64,000 nt of DNA from Foliamicus sp963666765 (GCA_963666765.1 OY762933.1:558001-622000); one strand, 5' to 3'. Shown: positions 16,401 through 25,076, numbered from the stretch's first letter. The notes: generated from the sequence alone by a model not told the origin. A program made the numbers and translations.

Positions 16401-16462
16401 ACCGTGCCGACGAAGAACAGGAGCGCTGCCGCCGCCACGGCGAAACATGTGCCTTTCCGCAT
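13460..16462 (-). CDS. TonB-dependent outer-membrane receptor
   Basis: The 1000-residue protein has a signal peptide (residues 1-26, ending GLAQ), then a TonB-box-like segment EEIVVTGSHIKGANITGALPVSVIG. The plug domain follows, with FNLRSLGTGNTLVLFNGRRVV and DRLEILKDGASALYGADAVAGVVNYVV. The rest is a long beta-barrel with the family ending LRLGINNLFDKRAPLAD ... GIEYGRNYYLQIRVTQDND. Receptors of this 'oar-like/iron-complex' branch import ligands that are too big for porins. It is the last gene of the operon at 25.0-13.5 kb, next to exported hydrolases, so its ligand is probably the substrate or product of the S45 and M14 enzymes (inference from context). Confidence 0.92.
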   Translation of the reverse strand: MRKGTCFAVAAAALLFFVGTVNGLAQEVQEDQAEEEGIEEIVVTGSHIKGANITGALPVSVIGAEEIEATGVESGDDLMQFIPEQGQNFFNEAENISGGVNSARGDIGAFNLRSLGTGNTLVLFNGRRVVNAASFQTEEVGGSFVPVNTANTQTIPIYGMDRLEILKDGASALYGADAVAGVVNYVVRDDIDHLRVYLRYGSYDHVSRDTQRVALEWGDSFNGERTRVGVLANYYARDRISAHEDERWADADFRRRVPEDSPWAGDTRFRNNSINSFYGQFDVLASARSTGLRNVLTDTIGEFQVYPQGHEDCDWDLGYGNCGAIDGDPIYRHNINETRDLSSDLKRGTMFLFLNHEFENGMESFSELLYYMSDTHLFRHASAPFGTVKLRVSADNYYNPFGPCGSPNRLPNLPSQVPCEGLELEIDNLRFLEFPRIVENDGNVVRLLTGLRGSAGKWDWEGAAVWSRAEKDDLTRNRVSNLLMVEALSDPTPAAYNPFSAGVNSNIERALVDVYRNNETTLAMGDFQVSTPELFDLPWGPAGGVAGVEFRRETFEDDRDPRLDGTFVFTDFQGDTFPYVSDVVNSSPTPDNSGSRNVASVFTELQLPLMNNINVQLAARYEDFSDVGSTVVPKFAIGWQVAPSVLLRGSWSKAFRAPNLITINEVIVARQNTRNDYACVFAANVGGDPDQDIVDCRNSTQRIAQGSKLLEPERSDNYSFGIVVQPLETLTLTLDWWSIKKEDTIGLLGEENHTVLDLLARLEHGPGNCGSLSANPAVVREGADTLSDDEAAVYQAAGICPAGLIRYIDDNYVNLDTRTLKGWDASLRYSVETGIGDFSLTYLASFLTKFEQVPGGRAAELVAATEAGTIPASIPVSGFADLLQKDGNQKVRQTLFLSWRRNPFRVGLSARNLGDFYQNSLTLDDGSLYWIPSVTTWNATFDYNWDMVDRDWRLRLGINNLFDKRAPLADRYFGFFADAHQGIEYGRNYYLQIRVTQDND

Positions 16463-16521
16463 GAAACCCTCTCCTCACCTGAGCCTGCGAATTCTAGCTC
16501 TTTTGCCGATACGCGGCCACG

Positions 16522-19164
16522 TCAATCCGCTGCGGGCGCCAGCGCGGCAAACGCCGTGTGCAGTTCCAGCGATGCCGCCAGCAGCACCTCGTTGACACGA
16601 CCCAGCCAGGCCTGGTCTTCCTCCAGCGATTCCCGGTGAGCCTTCAGCATTCGCCGGACTTCTTCGGCTTGCGGTCCGCCCAGGCCCTTTCGGTCCGCGA
16701 GCATCGCCACCGGGTCCATTGCCCGGCGTAATTTTTCCGTGGCTAAGGGCAGGCGCCGGCCCATCGTCTCCCGGTAAATCGTCTTGAGTTCCTCGTCGCT
16801 CAGCGACTCCGGGCCAAGTCCGTTCTCGCGGCCGTAGTCGGTGAGGGCCGAGGCAAAGCGGTGTGCGGTGCGAAAAGGCAGGCCCGCCTCGCGCACCAGC
16901 ATGTCGGCGACTTCCGTCATGGTCGAAAATCCGCGCCGCAGCTCCTCCAGCGCGCGCTCACGATTGATGCGAAGCAGGCCGATCAGCCGCGTGTGGCGTC
17001 GGTACATCAGCCGGGCATTCTCCGCCAACTCCATGATTGGAGCGATGTCCCGGTAATCGTGCATTCCGGTGTTGGTGTTGTGGGCCAGCAACATCTCCGA
17101 TTGTGCGCCGCCCAGCACCTTGCTGGCCTGGCTGCGCACGCGGTCCAGGGGCCGTGGGTTGCGTTTCTGCGGCATGATCGTGCTGATGCTCACGGCGGAG
17201 GAATCCAGGAGGATCCACGGCCTGGGGTTGTGGTATTGGGTGTGAAGGTTCTCGACCAGTTGGCCGATGGGGATGGCGGACGACTCAAGGATGCCGGCCA
17301 GCTCGCGGCGCAGGTCGCCGGACGAAACGAAATTGGCGTCGTAGCTGTTTTTGACCGGCGCGTTGAAACCCAGCAGATGCGCAAGCCTGCCGTGGTCCAA
17401 TGCAAAACCCGAGGTCGCCAGCGCTGCCGCGCCCAGCGGGCTGCGGTTCATCCGGGCGTAGCCTTGCCGGTACCGCTCAAGGTCGCGCTCCAGGTTGGCC
17501 GAGAACGCCAGAAGGTAATGTCCCAGCGTGGTGGGCTGCGCCTGCACTCCGTGGGTATATGCGGGGATAGGCGTGGAAGCTTCCTGCTCCGCGAGGTCCA
17601 GCAACGCGGTCCTGGCCCTGAGAGCGCCGCCGGCCAGCTCGAGCCATTGGTCGCGTATGAGCATGCGGCGCACTACGCCGTGCAGGTCCTGGCGGGAACG
17701 GCCCAGGTGAAGATCGGCTGCTTCTTCACCGGCCAGTTCGATCAGCCGCTCCTCGTACGGCAGGTAGTTGGCTGTGCGCGCCGCGTCCTGGGCTTCCTGT
17801 TCGGCGCTCAGTTGAACCATTGCTGCGGCAATCGCCTGGGCGTTCTTCCGGCTTACCAGTCCTTCCTCGTTCAGCATGACCAGCGAGGCCTTGTTGGCTT
17901 CCATCAGGTAGCAGAAGAAATCCGGGCATTGCGCGCCTCGGCGGCGTCCCAGCGGGCCATTCTCGCCGCCCAGCACCGCAACCAGGGCGTCCGCCAGGAC
18001 GCGGCCCGTGGACGCGATCTCATCCCTGGCCGTGTCGTCGCCGGTCTCGACGGTGATTGCAGGCACGCCGAAGCGGCGATAGAAGTAGTTCTTTGCGATC
18101 CTGGTGTCCTGCGAGGACCGGGGCGCGCGATCGAAGGCGTAGGCGGAGCCGCTGGCGCGCGCCAGACGCAGCCAGCGCGTATCAAACGCGGGCGGGCGGG
18201 TCGCGTCCGTGAGGGTCGGGACGTAGAACACGTTTCTCCACGTCCCGTGGAAATCCAGCATGACTGCGATCGCGCTTCCACCTTCTTCCATTGCGTCGAT
18301 CAGGCGCTGGACGGAACGTGTCTCCGGCTGTGCGAACAACCCCCAATCGCGGTTCAGATCGGTCCCGTCGAGGTTATGGCGCCAGTGCCCCAGCGCGACG
18401 CCGTCCGGATTGAGATTGGGTACGAAGACGAAGTTGTGCCCGGAAAAAAAGGCGCATGTTGCCGAGGAAGGGTCGTCGCATGCGCTTGAGCGTTTCGCAA
18501 GCAGCCGTTCGGCAAATGCCGTGAACATCAGGGCGCCGGGGACCTCGGGGGGGTGTTGCCGGCCGATGAAGAGCAGGTAGCGGGGTGCGCCGGGATTGGT
18601 CTCGGCCGCAAAAATCGGGCGTCCCGCCCTGGATTCCCCGATGCCGCGCCACTCAAGCCCATCAAAGCGCTCGAACGTCCTGCGGCGCCATTCCGCGTAA
18701 TAGTCCAGGCCCAGATTTTCCTGCGCCGAAACGTAGAGCCCCTCCGCGCCGGGTTTGAGTTCCATGGTCGCCCGTCCGTCCTCGTGGGCCAGCCACTGCC
18801 GCTCCGGCAGCAGGGTCCATTCCCTGCCGTCCACGCTGGTCCTGGGCGCGTAGCGATGCCGGCTGTCGGTGTATCGAAGGGTGACAACCACGGTCCCTTG
18901 CTCGTTCGCGTTCTTTGCACGCACGTGAAAACCGAACCAGGGGCTGGGATTGATCGGCGGCGGGTCCTCCGGCTCTATGGTGAGAATCGCGCCGCGCGAA
19001 TTGAAAACGCGGCAGGAGTTGGCGCGCGCTCCCTCGTAGTCGGCGCTGAATTCGTAAAGGCCGGTGTCGCAGGGCAGTTCGCCGGCAGCATCCTGCGGGA
19101 TCGCGAGCGGGGCCGTTGCCAGTAGCCAGGCGAGGCCCGCCGTGAATAGCGAAAATTGTTTCAC
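16522..19164 (-). CDS. Fusion of an M14 zinc carboxypeptidase and an argininosuccinate-lyase-type domain, with signal peptide
   Basis: GTG at 19164 overlaps the upstream stop as GTGA and opens with a signal peptide (KQFSLFTAGLAWLLATAPLA), giving 880 residues. Residues about 30-170 are a beta-rich leader domain. Residues about 175-400 are an M14 peptidase: zinc ligands H204, E207 (HPPE) and H306 (DFHGT), DGTDLNRD substrate loop, catalytic E373 (ITVETGDD). From about 420 to the end it is a fumarase/ASL-superfamily lyase: LHLGRSRQD, YTHGVQAQPTTLGHYLLAF, and VSISTIMPQKRNP with catalytic Ser661. All key residues of both halves appear present. An ASL-type enzyme behind a signal peptide is odd, since ASL is cytosolic. 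The protein may release an amino acid and then split an N-substituted aspartate, but this is inference. No frame break is visible at the joint. Confidence 0.85.
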   Translation of the reverse strand: MKQFSLFTAGLAWLLATAPLAIPQDAAGELPCDTGLYEFSADYEGARANSCRVFNSRGAILTIEPEDPPPINPSPWFGFHVRAKNANEQGTVVVTLRYTDSRHRYAPRTSVDGREWTLLPERQWLAHEDGRATMELKPGAEGLYVSAQENLGLDYYAEWRRRTFERFDGLEWRGIGESRAGRPIFAAETNPGAPRYLLFIGRQHPPEVPGALMFTAFAERLLAKRSSACDDPSSATCAFFSGHNFVFVPNLNPDGVALGHWRHNLDGTDLNRDWGLFAQPETRSVQRLIDAMEEGGSAIAVMLDFHGTWRNVFYVPTLTDATRPPAFDTRWLRLARASGSAYAFDRAPRSSQDTRIAKNYFYRRFGVPAITVETGDDTARDEIASTGRVLADALVAVLGGENGPLGRRRGAQCPDFFCYLMEANKASLVMLNEEGLVSRKNAQAIAAAMVQLSAEQEAQDAARTANYLPYEERLIELAGEEAADLHLGRSRQDLHGVVRRMLIRDQWLELAGGALRARTALLDLAEQEASTPIPAYTHGVQAQPTTLGHYLLAFSANLERDLERYRQGYARMNRSPLGAAALATSGFALDHGRLAHLLGFNAPVKNSYDANFVSSGDLRRELAGILESSAIPIGQLVENLHTQYHNPRPWILLDSSAVSISTIMPQKRNPRPLDRVRSQASKVLGGAQSEMLLAHNTNTGMHDYRDIAPIMELAENARLMYRRHTRLIGLLRINRERALEELRRGFSTMTEVADMLVREAGLPFRTAHRFASALTDYGRENGLGPESLSDEELKTIYRETMGRRLPLATEKLRRAMDPVAMLADRKGLGGPQAEEVRRMLKAHRESLEEDQAWLGRVNEVLLAASLELHTAFAALAPAAD

Positions 19165-21584
19165 GGCCTGAAAATCATTTCCCCGCGCGTATCGGCGGCG
19201 ATGGCGGCATCGGAAAACCACCAGTAGCCGATATCGCCGGCCAGCCACACGGGAAGCTGGTCGTTCAGGTGCGGATCGAAAAGGCGTGAACTGACGCCGC
19301 CGGGGATGACCGCCAGGATCTTGTCCGGGTCCGCCAGGTCGGCGACGAACCTGAGCGAATCGATCACCCGCGGGTCGTAGTCGCCTTGTCCGGGAAAGCG
19401 CGCTCGCCCGAGGGTTTCTCTGGAGCCCCGGCCGGGATAGTCGCCGCCGCCCAGCAGCCGGTCCGCCAGTTCGCCGGGCACCCAGGGATTGCTGAACCGG
19501 AACCGGCTCAGGTCCCCCCAGCGCCATTCCGACGGGTCGGGGCCCAGGCGCGAGTGCAATTCGGACCAGGCGTCGCCGGCGGCCGCGCGAATCAGGTCAT
19601 CGCGGGTTTCAGGCGTTTCCGTGCGTATGTCGTCGAACCACTCCCATTCACCCGCCAGCAGCATCCGGTAGACGCGCTCCTGCCAGTAGTAGATGTCCCG
19701 GGCGTATTGCCGGGCCAGACCTTCGCCCAGCTCGTCCTCGAAAATGCGCCGCAGCAGGCTCGCCATCATTGCCTGGAACAGAGCGGGCGCCGCCAGTTCC
19801 GGTTCGTCGAAGAAGTTCCAGTCGCCGAGAATCGCGGCCGCGGCGCGGGTATCGGGGTCCGCTTCGAGCGCCCGGACCATGATCGGCACGAGGCCGCGGG
19901 CCATCGGGTTGAGCGTATCGGTGATCGCCGACCAGTGGTCGGCGCCCGACAGCGCCCCGTCGCCGTCGAACAGTTCCTGCATGCGCCGGTATCGCCAGGA
20001 CGACGCGACATAGCTGGTCCAGTGCCCGTCAAATTCGCCGCTCACGGTTCGGTGGTTGGCGTTGCCCACCCAGCCGCGTGGCGGGTTTATGGAAGTAGGC
20101 GCCCGGGCAAAGGGCACGAATGCGGGCCAGTCCTCTTCAGCGTCCACAACGGGAACCGGCAGCGCCCCGTCGCCGCTGCGCCGCACCGGCACGTGGCCGG
20201 CCGTGTAATGCGCAATATTGCCCTTGGTATCGCCCACGGTGTAGTTGTAAGGGGCATTGATCAGGCCGATAAGTTCGCCGGCTTCAAACGCATCGCGCGC
20301 CAGCATCACGCGCTCGATCCCCACTTGCGTCCCGATTTTCTCGGACACGCTCCAGCGTAGCGAATACACGCGGCCATCGCCGCGGGTCAGCCCGTGATCG
20401 GATATGACCGGCCCGCGCCGCGTATGGCGCACCGTCAGCGGCTGTTCGCGGTAGCCGCCAGGGGCACTGCGGTCGCGTATCCGGATGACTTCCTCCACTA
20501 TCCGGAAGGGAACCGACCGCTCACCTTCCAGGTAGTGACCCGGCCGGTCCGGATCCTCGCGCTCGATAAACAGGTCGGCGACATCGGAATAGGCATTGGT
20601 CACACCCCAGGCAATATGGCTGGAGCGCCCTGCCCCCAGTCCCGGCAGTCCCGCGCCGGCGGCGCCTACCGCGCGCCATTCGGGGGTGATCAGCCCTACG
20701 GGATGCCAGATGCCGGGCAGGCGGCGCGCGTCGATATGCGGGTCGTTGGCCACGATCGGCGCTCCGCCCGCCGAGCGCCCGGCTGAAGTGGCCCAGCTGT
20801 TGGAGCCGTCCGCGGGCTCGGGAAGCTTGGGGAAACTTGCGGTACCGCCCTCCGGCATGCTGTTCTCCGCCAGGCTGTAGTCCGACGCCCATTCGCTCTC
20901 GTCGTCGGGGTTGACCGTGAGCATTGAGATTTCAGCAGCCTTCTCCGGGCCGAGGTGATCCACCAGCGCCTGGCTGAGTATCTCCGCGCGCCAGTTTCCC
21001 GTGCTGTTGAACGCCAGGAACAGGTACTGGGTCGTCATGTCCTCCAGCGTGAAGGGCGCCGGCGGCTTGCCGGACAGCCGCACGGCCAGCGGAAACTCGT
21101 CTGCCTGCGTCGCAATGTAGGCATTGACCCCCTCAAGGAACCATTCATGCAGCTCGCGGCTGGGCGATTCGAGTTGCGCCGCCCATAAGGGCCCCATCCG
21201 GCTTAAGCCCATGACGCGAATCAGCGTATCGCTTCGCAGGCCGGCCGGCCCGATCTGCTCGGACAGGCGGCCGTAAATCAGTTCGCGGGTCAGCAGCATT
21301 TGCGACAGGCGGTCCTGGGCCGTGACGAACCCCTGTATGCGCAACGCATCCGCCAGGGTTTCCGCGTAGATATAGGGAACCCCTTGCCGGTCCCTCTTCA
21401 CGCGGACTTCGTCATCCAGCATCGCGAGCACGGTGGAGTCGCCGATGTCCCGGTCGCGATCAGGGATGTTGCTTTCCTTGAACCATGTGAAAACCGCGGC
21501 CACGGCCAGAACCAGCAGCAACAGCAGGCCGATGATGGCGATTCCGATCTTTTTCAGCATTCCGAATCCCTTGAGTGTTGTCAT
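19161..21584 (-). CDS. S45 family penicillin-acylase-type hydrolase (second of two)
   Basis: The 807-residue precursor has an N-terminal hydrophobic segment (about residues 13-33) that should send it to the periplasm or anchor it there. The alpha-chain region carries VRVKRDRQGVPYIYAETLADALRIQGFVTAQDRL, typical of Ntn acylases. Self-cleavage is expected before Ser261 in DGSNSW, the N-terminal nucleophile, followed by GGAPIVANDPHIDARRLPGIWHPVGL. Such enzymes split amide bonds of acylated compounds (beta-lactams, acyl-homoserine lactones, acylated peptides). It is about as similar to its neighbour as paralogues would be, so the pair arose by duplication. The start ATG at 21584 has an AGGTG site. 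Confidence 0.9.
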   Translation of the reverse strand: MTTLKGFGMLKKIGIAIIGLLLLLVLAVAAVFTWFKESNIPDRDRDIGDSTVLAMLDDEVRVKRDRQGVPYIYAETLADALRIQGFVTAQDRLSQMLLTRELIYGRLSEQIGPAGLRSDTLIRVMGLSRMGPLWAAQLESPSRELHEWFLEGVNAYIATQADEFPLAVRLSGKPPAPFTLEDMTTQYLFLAFNSTGNWRAEILSQALVDHLGPEKAAEISMLTVNPDDESEWASDYSLAENSMPEGGTASFPKLPEPADGSNSWATSAGRSAGGAPIVANDPHIDARRLPGIWHPVGLITPEWRAVGAAGAGLPGLGAGRSSHIAWGVTNAYSDVADLFIEREDPDRPGHYLEGERSVPFRIVEEVIRIRDRSAPGGYREQPLTVRHTRRGPVISDHGLTRGDGRVYSLRWSVSEKIGTQVGIERVMLARDAFEAGELIGLINAPYNYTVGDTKGNIAHYTAGHVPVRRSGDGALPVPVVDAEEDWPAFVPFARAPTSINPPRGWVGNANHRTVSGEFDGHWTSYVASSWRYRRMQELFDGDGALSGADHWSAITDTLNPMARGLVPIMVRALEADPDTRAAAAILGDWNFFDEPELAAPALFQAMMASLLRRIFEDELGEGLARQYARDIYYWQERVYRMLLAGEWEWFDDIRTETPETRDDLIRAAAGDAWSELHSRLGPDPSEWRWGDLSRFRFSNPWVPGELADRLLGGGDYPGRGSRETLGRARFPGQGDYDPRVIDSLRFVADLADPDKILAVIPGGVSSRLFDPHLNDQLPVWLAGDIGYWWFSDAAIAADTRGEMIFRP

Positions 21585-21641
21585 TGTGTCACCTGCCCCA
21601 GGCGCGCAATCGTCGGCAGGGGCGAGTGGTCGGCCGCAGAT

Positions 21642-24035
21642 TCACGGCGCCAGGATAAATTCCGCGTGGGCATTGGCGCTGATGGCCTTGTCGGAAAACC
21701 ACCAGTAGTTGATGTCGCCGGACAGCCAAAGCGGCAGCTGGTCGTTGAGGTGCGGATCGAACAGCCGTCCGCTGACGCCGCCGGGTATGACCGCCAGCAC
21801 CTTGTCCGGATCGCCTAGATCAGCCACGAAGCGCAGGGAGTCGATTCCCCAGGCGCCGTAGGACGGGCTGCCGTACGATCCCCACAAGGTCTCAGGCGAC
21901 CCTGTGCGCGGAAAATCGCCTCCGCCGAGGAGCCGGTTCACCAGCCCGTTTCCGGTCGGCAGGGGGCTGGAAATTCTCAGGCGGCTGAGATCGCCCCAGC
22001 GCCACTCGTCGGGGTTCGCGCCCAGCCTTGCTTCAAGACGCAGCCAGGCGTCCACCGCCGCAGCCCGGATCAGATCGTCCCGGCTCTCCGTTTGCGGTGT
22101 ATTGCCGTTGTCGAACCACTGCGATTTGCCGGCTTTCAGCATCGTATAAACACGCTCCTGCCAGAAATAAGGGGAACCCTCGTAGCTGTAGACCAGGGTA
22201 TCCAGTTCGTCGGCGAAGATCCGGTTGACGAGCGCGCGCATCATCAGCTGGAACAGCGCGGGAGCGGCCTGGCCGGGATCGTCGCGATAGTCCCAGCCGC
22301 CGAGCATGTTTGCGGCTGCCCGGGTTTCGGGTACGGCCAGAAGCGCCGGCAGGAACAGCGGAACCAGGTCACGGGCCAGCGTGTTCTTCGTATCGGTGAT
22401 CGCCGCCCAATGGTCTTCGGCGGAGAAGACACGTTCATTCTCGAACAGTTCCCGCATGCGGCGGTAGCGCCAGGAAGGAGCCGAGTAGCTGCTCCACATG
22501 CCGTCGAAGGACCCGCTTACCGTCCTGTGATTGGCGTTGCCCACCCAGCCCTTGTGCGGATTCATCGACGAAGGCGCTTGCTCAAAGGGAACAAAGCCCG
22601 TCCAGTTGTCCTCACCGTCCGTTACCGGCAGGGGTATTGCCCCGTCTCCCCTGCGGCGAACGGGAATATGGCCGGACGTGAAGTGTGCAATATTTCCCTT
22701 CATGTCGGCCACGTTGTAGTTGAGGGCGCCCACGATTTCGCGGATTGCTTCGCCGGCTTCGGTGACATCCTTCGCCAGCATCAATCGATCGAGGCCCACC
22801 TGGCTGCCGACGTTCTCGGTCACGCTCCAGCGAAGCGAGAGAGACCGGCCGTGCGCATCCACGATCAGGGAGTCGGAAACCACGGGCCCGCGCCGGCTGC
22901 GCCGGACACTGAATGTGCGCTCGCGGATACCGCCGGGAGAATCCGGGTCCCGGACTCGCACCGTTTCGCTCACCAGTTCATAGGGCAAGGACTGCTCGCC
23001 TTCCAGGTAGTGTCCATCGTTTTCGGGATCGTCCCGCTCGATGAACAGGTCCGCTGTGTCGGCAGCCGAATTGGTGACGCCCCAGGCAATGAAATTGGAC
23101 CTTCCCACGGCCAGCCCGGGCCAGCCCGCCGCCGTCACGCCCACGGCCCGCCATTCGGGCGTAATGAGTCCCATGGGATGCCAGATGCCGGGCAGCCGGC
23201 GGGCGTCGAGATGCGGGTCGCTTGCCAGTATCGGCGCTCCCCTCTCTGAGCGCCGGGGAGACGTTGCCCAGCTGTTGGAGCCTCCCACCGGGCTCGCCCG
23301 GACCTGCGCCGGCTCGTGCATCGTCAACAGCGGCTCCCGCGGCGCCAGTGCGTAATTCGAGGCCCAGCGGCTGCCGTCATCCGGGTTTACGCTGACCAGA
23401 GAAATCTGCGCGGCCTTTTCGCGGCCCAGCCGGTCCACAAGCTGCTGGGCCAGCCATTCGGCACGCCAGTTCTCGGTAAGGTCGTAGGCCTGCAGAAGGT
23501 AGTGCGCGCAAATGTCCTCCAGCGTATAAGGCGCGGGCGAAACGCCCGAAACGCGCACGGCAAGCGGAAACTCATGCTCCTGCGTGGCGATATAGGCATT
23601 GACGCCTTCCAGGTACCACTCGTGCAGTTCCCGGCTGGGCGATTCAAGGCCGGCGGCAAAGCGGCGCGCCAGTTGCCTGATTCCCAGCACCCGGACGCTG
23701 ATGTCGTTGCTTTCCCCGCGGCGGCCAACTACTTCGGCCAGTCTTCCATTGACCGCTTCGCGGGTCAGGAGCATCTGGGCCAGCCGATCCTGCGCCGTTA
23801 CGAACCCCTGCGCACGGATCGCGTCCGCCACCGATTCCGCGTAGATGTACGGAATCCCGTAGCGGTCCCGCTTGACGGTCACGGGCGAGTCAAGCGGGCC
23901 CAGGCGGAGCGGTTTGTCCGCAGTCCCCGCTCGGGTAGGAATGTTGCCGGAACGCAACACCAGAAACGCCACTAAAGATATCAGAAAGAATATTGATATC
24001 ACAGTGATAAATGAAATAGTTAATTTCCTTATCAC
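21642..24035 (-). CDS. S45 family penicillin-acylase-type hydrolase (first of two)
   Basis: The 797-residue precursor starts with a strongly hydrophobic N-terminus (ISFITVISIFFLISLVAFLVL) encoded by AT-rich codons that stand out from the rest of the gene. Family marks are VTVKRDRYGIPYIYAESVADAIRAQGFVTAQDRLAQMLLTRE, the cleavage and nucleophile site with Ser253 in GGSNSW, and SDPHLDARRLPGIWHPMGLITPEW. It is two bases downstream of the carbamoyltransferase gene and 57 bases upstream of its paralogue. Both acylases keep the nucleophile and the NDPH/SDPH segment, so both should be active; differing residues around these may give different acyl or amine preference. Confidence 0.9.
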   Translation of the reverse strand: MIRKLTISFITVISIFFLISLVAFLVLRSGNIPTRAGTADKPLRLGPLDSPVTVKRDRYGIPYIYAESVADAIRAQGFVTAQDRLAQMLLTREAVNGRLAEVVGRRGESNDISVRVLGIRQLARRFAAGLESPSRELHEWYLEGVNAYIATQEHEFPLAVRVSGVSPAPYTLEDICAHYLLQAYDLTENWRAEWLAQQLVDRLGREKAAQISLVSVNPDDGSRWASNYALAPREPLLTMHEPAQVRASPVGGSNSWATSPRRSERGAPILASDPHLDARRLPGIWHPMGLITPEWRAVGVTAAGWPGLAVGRSNFIAWGVTNSAADTADLFIERDDPENDGHYLEGEQSLPYELVSETVRVRDPDSPGGIRERTFSVRRSRRGPVVSDSLIVDAHGRSLSLRWSVTENVGSQVGLDRLMLAKDVTEAGEAIREIVGALNYNVADMKGNIAHFTSGHIPVRRRGDGAIPLPVTDGEDNWTGFVPFEQAPSSMNPHKGWVGNANHRTVSGSFDGMWSSYSAPSWRYRRMRELFENERVFSAEDHWAAITDTKNTLARDLVPLFLPALLAVPETRAAANMLGGWDYRDDPGQAAPALFQLMMRALVNRIFADELDTLVYSYEGSPYFWQERVYTMLKAGKSQWFDNGNTPQTESRDDLIRAAAVDAWLRLEARLGANPDEWRWGDLSRLRISSPLPTGNGLVNRLLGGGDFPRTGSPETLWGSYGSPSYGAWGIDSLRFVADLGDPDKVLAVIPGGVSGRLFDPHLNDQLPLWLSGDINYWWFSDKAISANAHAEFILAP

Positions 24036-24037
24036 TT

Positions 24038-25024
24038 TCAGTTCACATTCAGGCTGCCGTCCAGTTCAAAAATTGCCGCCAACAGGGCAACCCGCATCCA
24101 CATGCCGTTGCGTTCCTGGCGCCAGTACATGACCCGTGGATCATTGTCGATCGCCGGGTCCAGCTCGGGACCGCGCGGCAGCGGATGCATGACGATCGCA
24201 TTGGCGGGGAACTTCTTCAGCTGTTCGGGCCCGATTCCGTATGCGGCGTAATCAGCCTTTCCGGGTTGGTCGGAATCGTCGTATTCCGACTGCAGGCGGG
24301 TGACGTACAGCGCGTCCAGTTCCCCGATTACTTCCTCAAGCCGGCTGGTTGACTCATAGGCCACGCCGTTCTCTTCCAGATGGTCGAGGATGTCCTGCCT
24401 GATCTCGTACCCGGGCGGCGCCACGAAACGCAGGCGGACCTGGCTGTAGTTCTTCATCAGGTAGCTGAGCGAGCGCACTGTCCTGCCGCGGCGCAGGTCG
24501 CCCATCATGGCGATTGTCTTGCCGTCGATGCCGCCGCGCCGTTCGAAGCTGCGCTCGAGCGTATAGATGTCCAGCAGAGCCTGGGTGGGGTGCTGATCGG
24601 GGCCGCTGCCGGCGTTGATTACCGGGACCGGGCGCGGAATGGAGTCCATGAGCTCGGCCGCCCGTGCGGCCTTTCCGCCTTCCGGGGTGCGCATGATGAT
24701 GACGTCCGCGTAGGAACTGAAGGTGCGGATACTGTCTTCGAAAGTCTCTCCCTTCACCTCCGACGATATGGACGGACTACGGATTTCGCTCGTCTGCATG
24801 CCGAGGATGTGGCAGGCGCTGTTGAAGGACAGGAAGGTCCGTGTGGAAGGCTGCGTGAAATACAGCATCGCGCGGCGGTCGGGCGCCAGTTCCTGCAATT
24901 CCTGCGAGCCGGATTTCGTCTTCGCCAGCGTCCGGACGTGGGTCGCCATGCGGCACAAACGGTCGAGCATCGGCCGGTCGAACTGCCGGGTATCGATAAC
25001 GTGAAACAACCCGCTACTCGCCAT
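24038..25024 (-). CDS. pyrB: Aspartate carbamoyltransferase, catalytic chain
   Basis: With ATG at 25024 the protein has 328 residues. Carbamoyl-phosphate site: PSTRTFLSF, VIIMRTPEGG and DQHPTQALLD. Mobile-loop lysine: VKGETFEDSIRTF. Aspartate side: GDLRRGRTVRSL, VTRLQSEYDD and MHPLPRGPELD. These match ATCase rather than ornithine transcarbamylase. The STRTF variant replaces the usual STRTR but does not touch the phosphate-binding Ser-Thr-Arg-Thr. It would make N-carbamoyl-aspartate, the first committed pyrimidine step. What is odd is its place as first gene of an operon with exported acylases, a peptidase-lyase and a receptor. It may be the housekeeping pyrB with genes inserted behind it, or a dedicated enzyme. 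Confidence 0.85.
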   Translation of the reverse strand: MASSGLFHVIDTRQFDRPMLDRLCRMATHVRTLAKTKSGSQELQELAPDRRAMLYFTQPSTRTFLSFNSACHILGMQTSEIRSPSISSEVKGETFEDSIRTFSSYADVIIMRTPEGGKAARAAELMDSIPRPVPVINAGSGPDQHPTQALLDIYTLERSFERRGGIDGKTIAMMGDLRRGRTVRSLSYLMKNYSQVRLRFVAPPGYEIRQDILDHLEENGVAYESTSRLEEVIGELDALYVTRLQSEYDDSDQPGKADYAAYGIGPEQLKKFPANAIVMHPLPRGPELDPAIDNDPRVMYWRQERNGMWMRVALLAAIFELDGSLNVN

Positions 25025-25076
25025 CACGCCGCCATTATCCTTGAACCGCGCCGCGAAGGGTAAACTTTTCGCCGCC

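Noticed and set aside
19165..19527. N-terminal extension of the M14-lyase open frame
   Set aside because: These 121 codons lie inside the 3' end of the S45 gene in another frame and are Arg/Pro-rich; the GTG at 19164 with a signal peptide is the better start.
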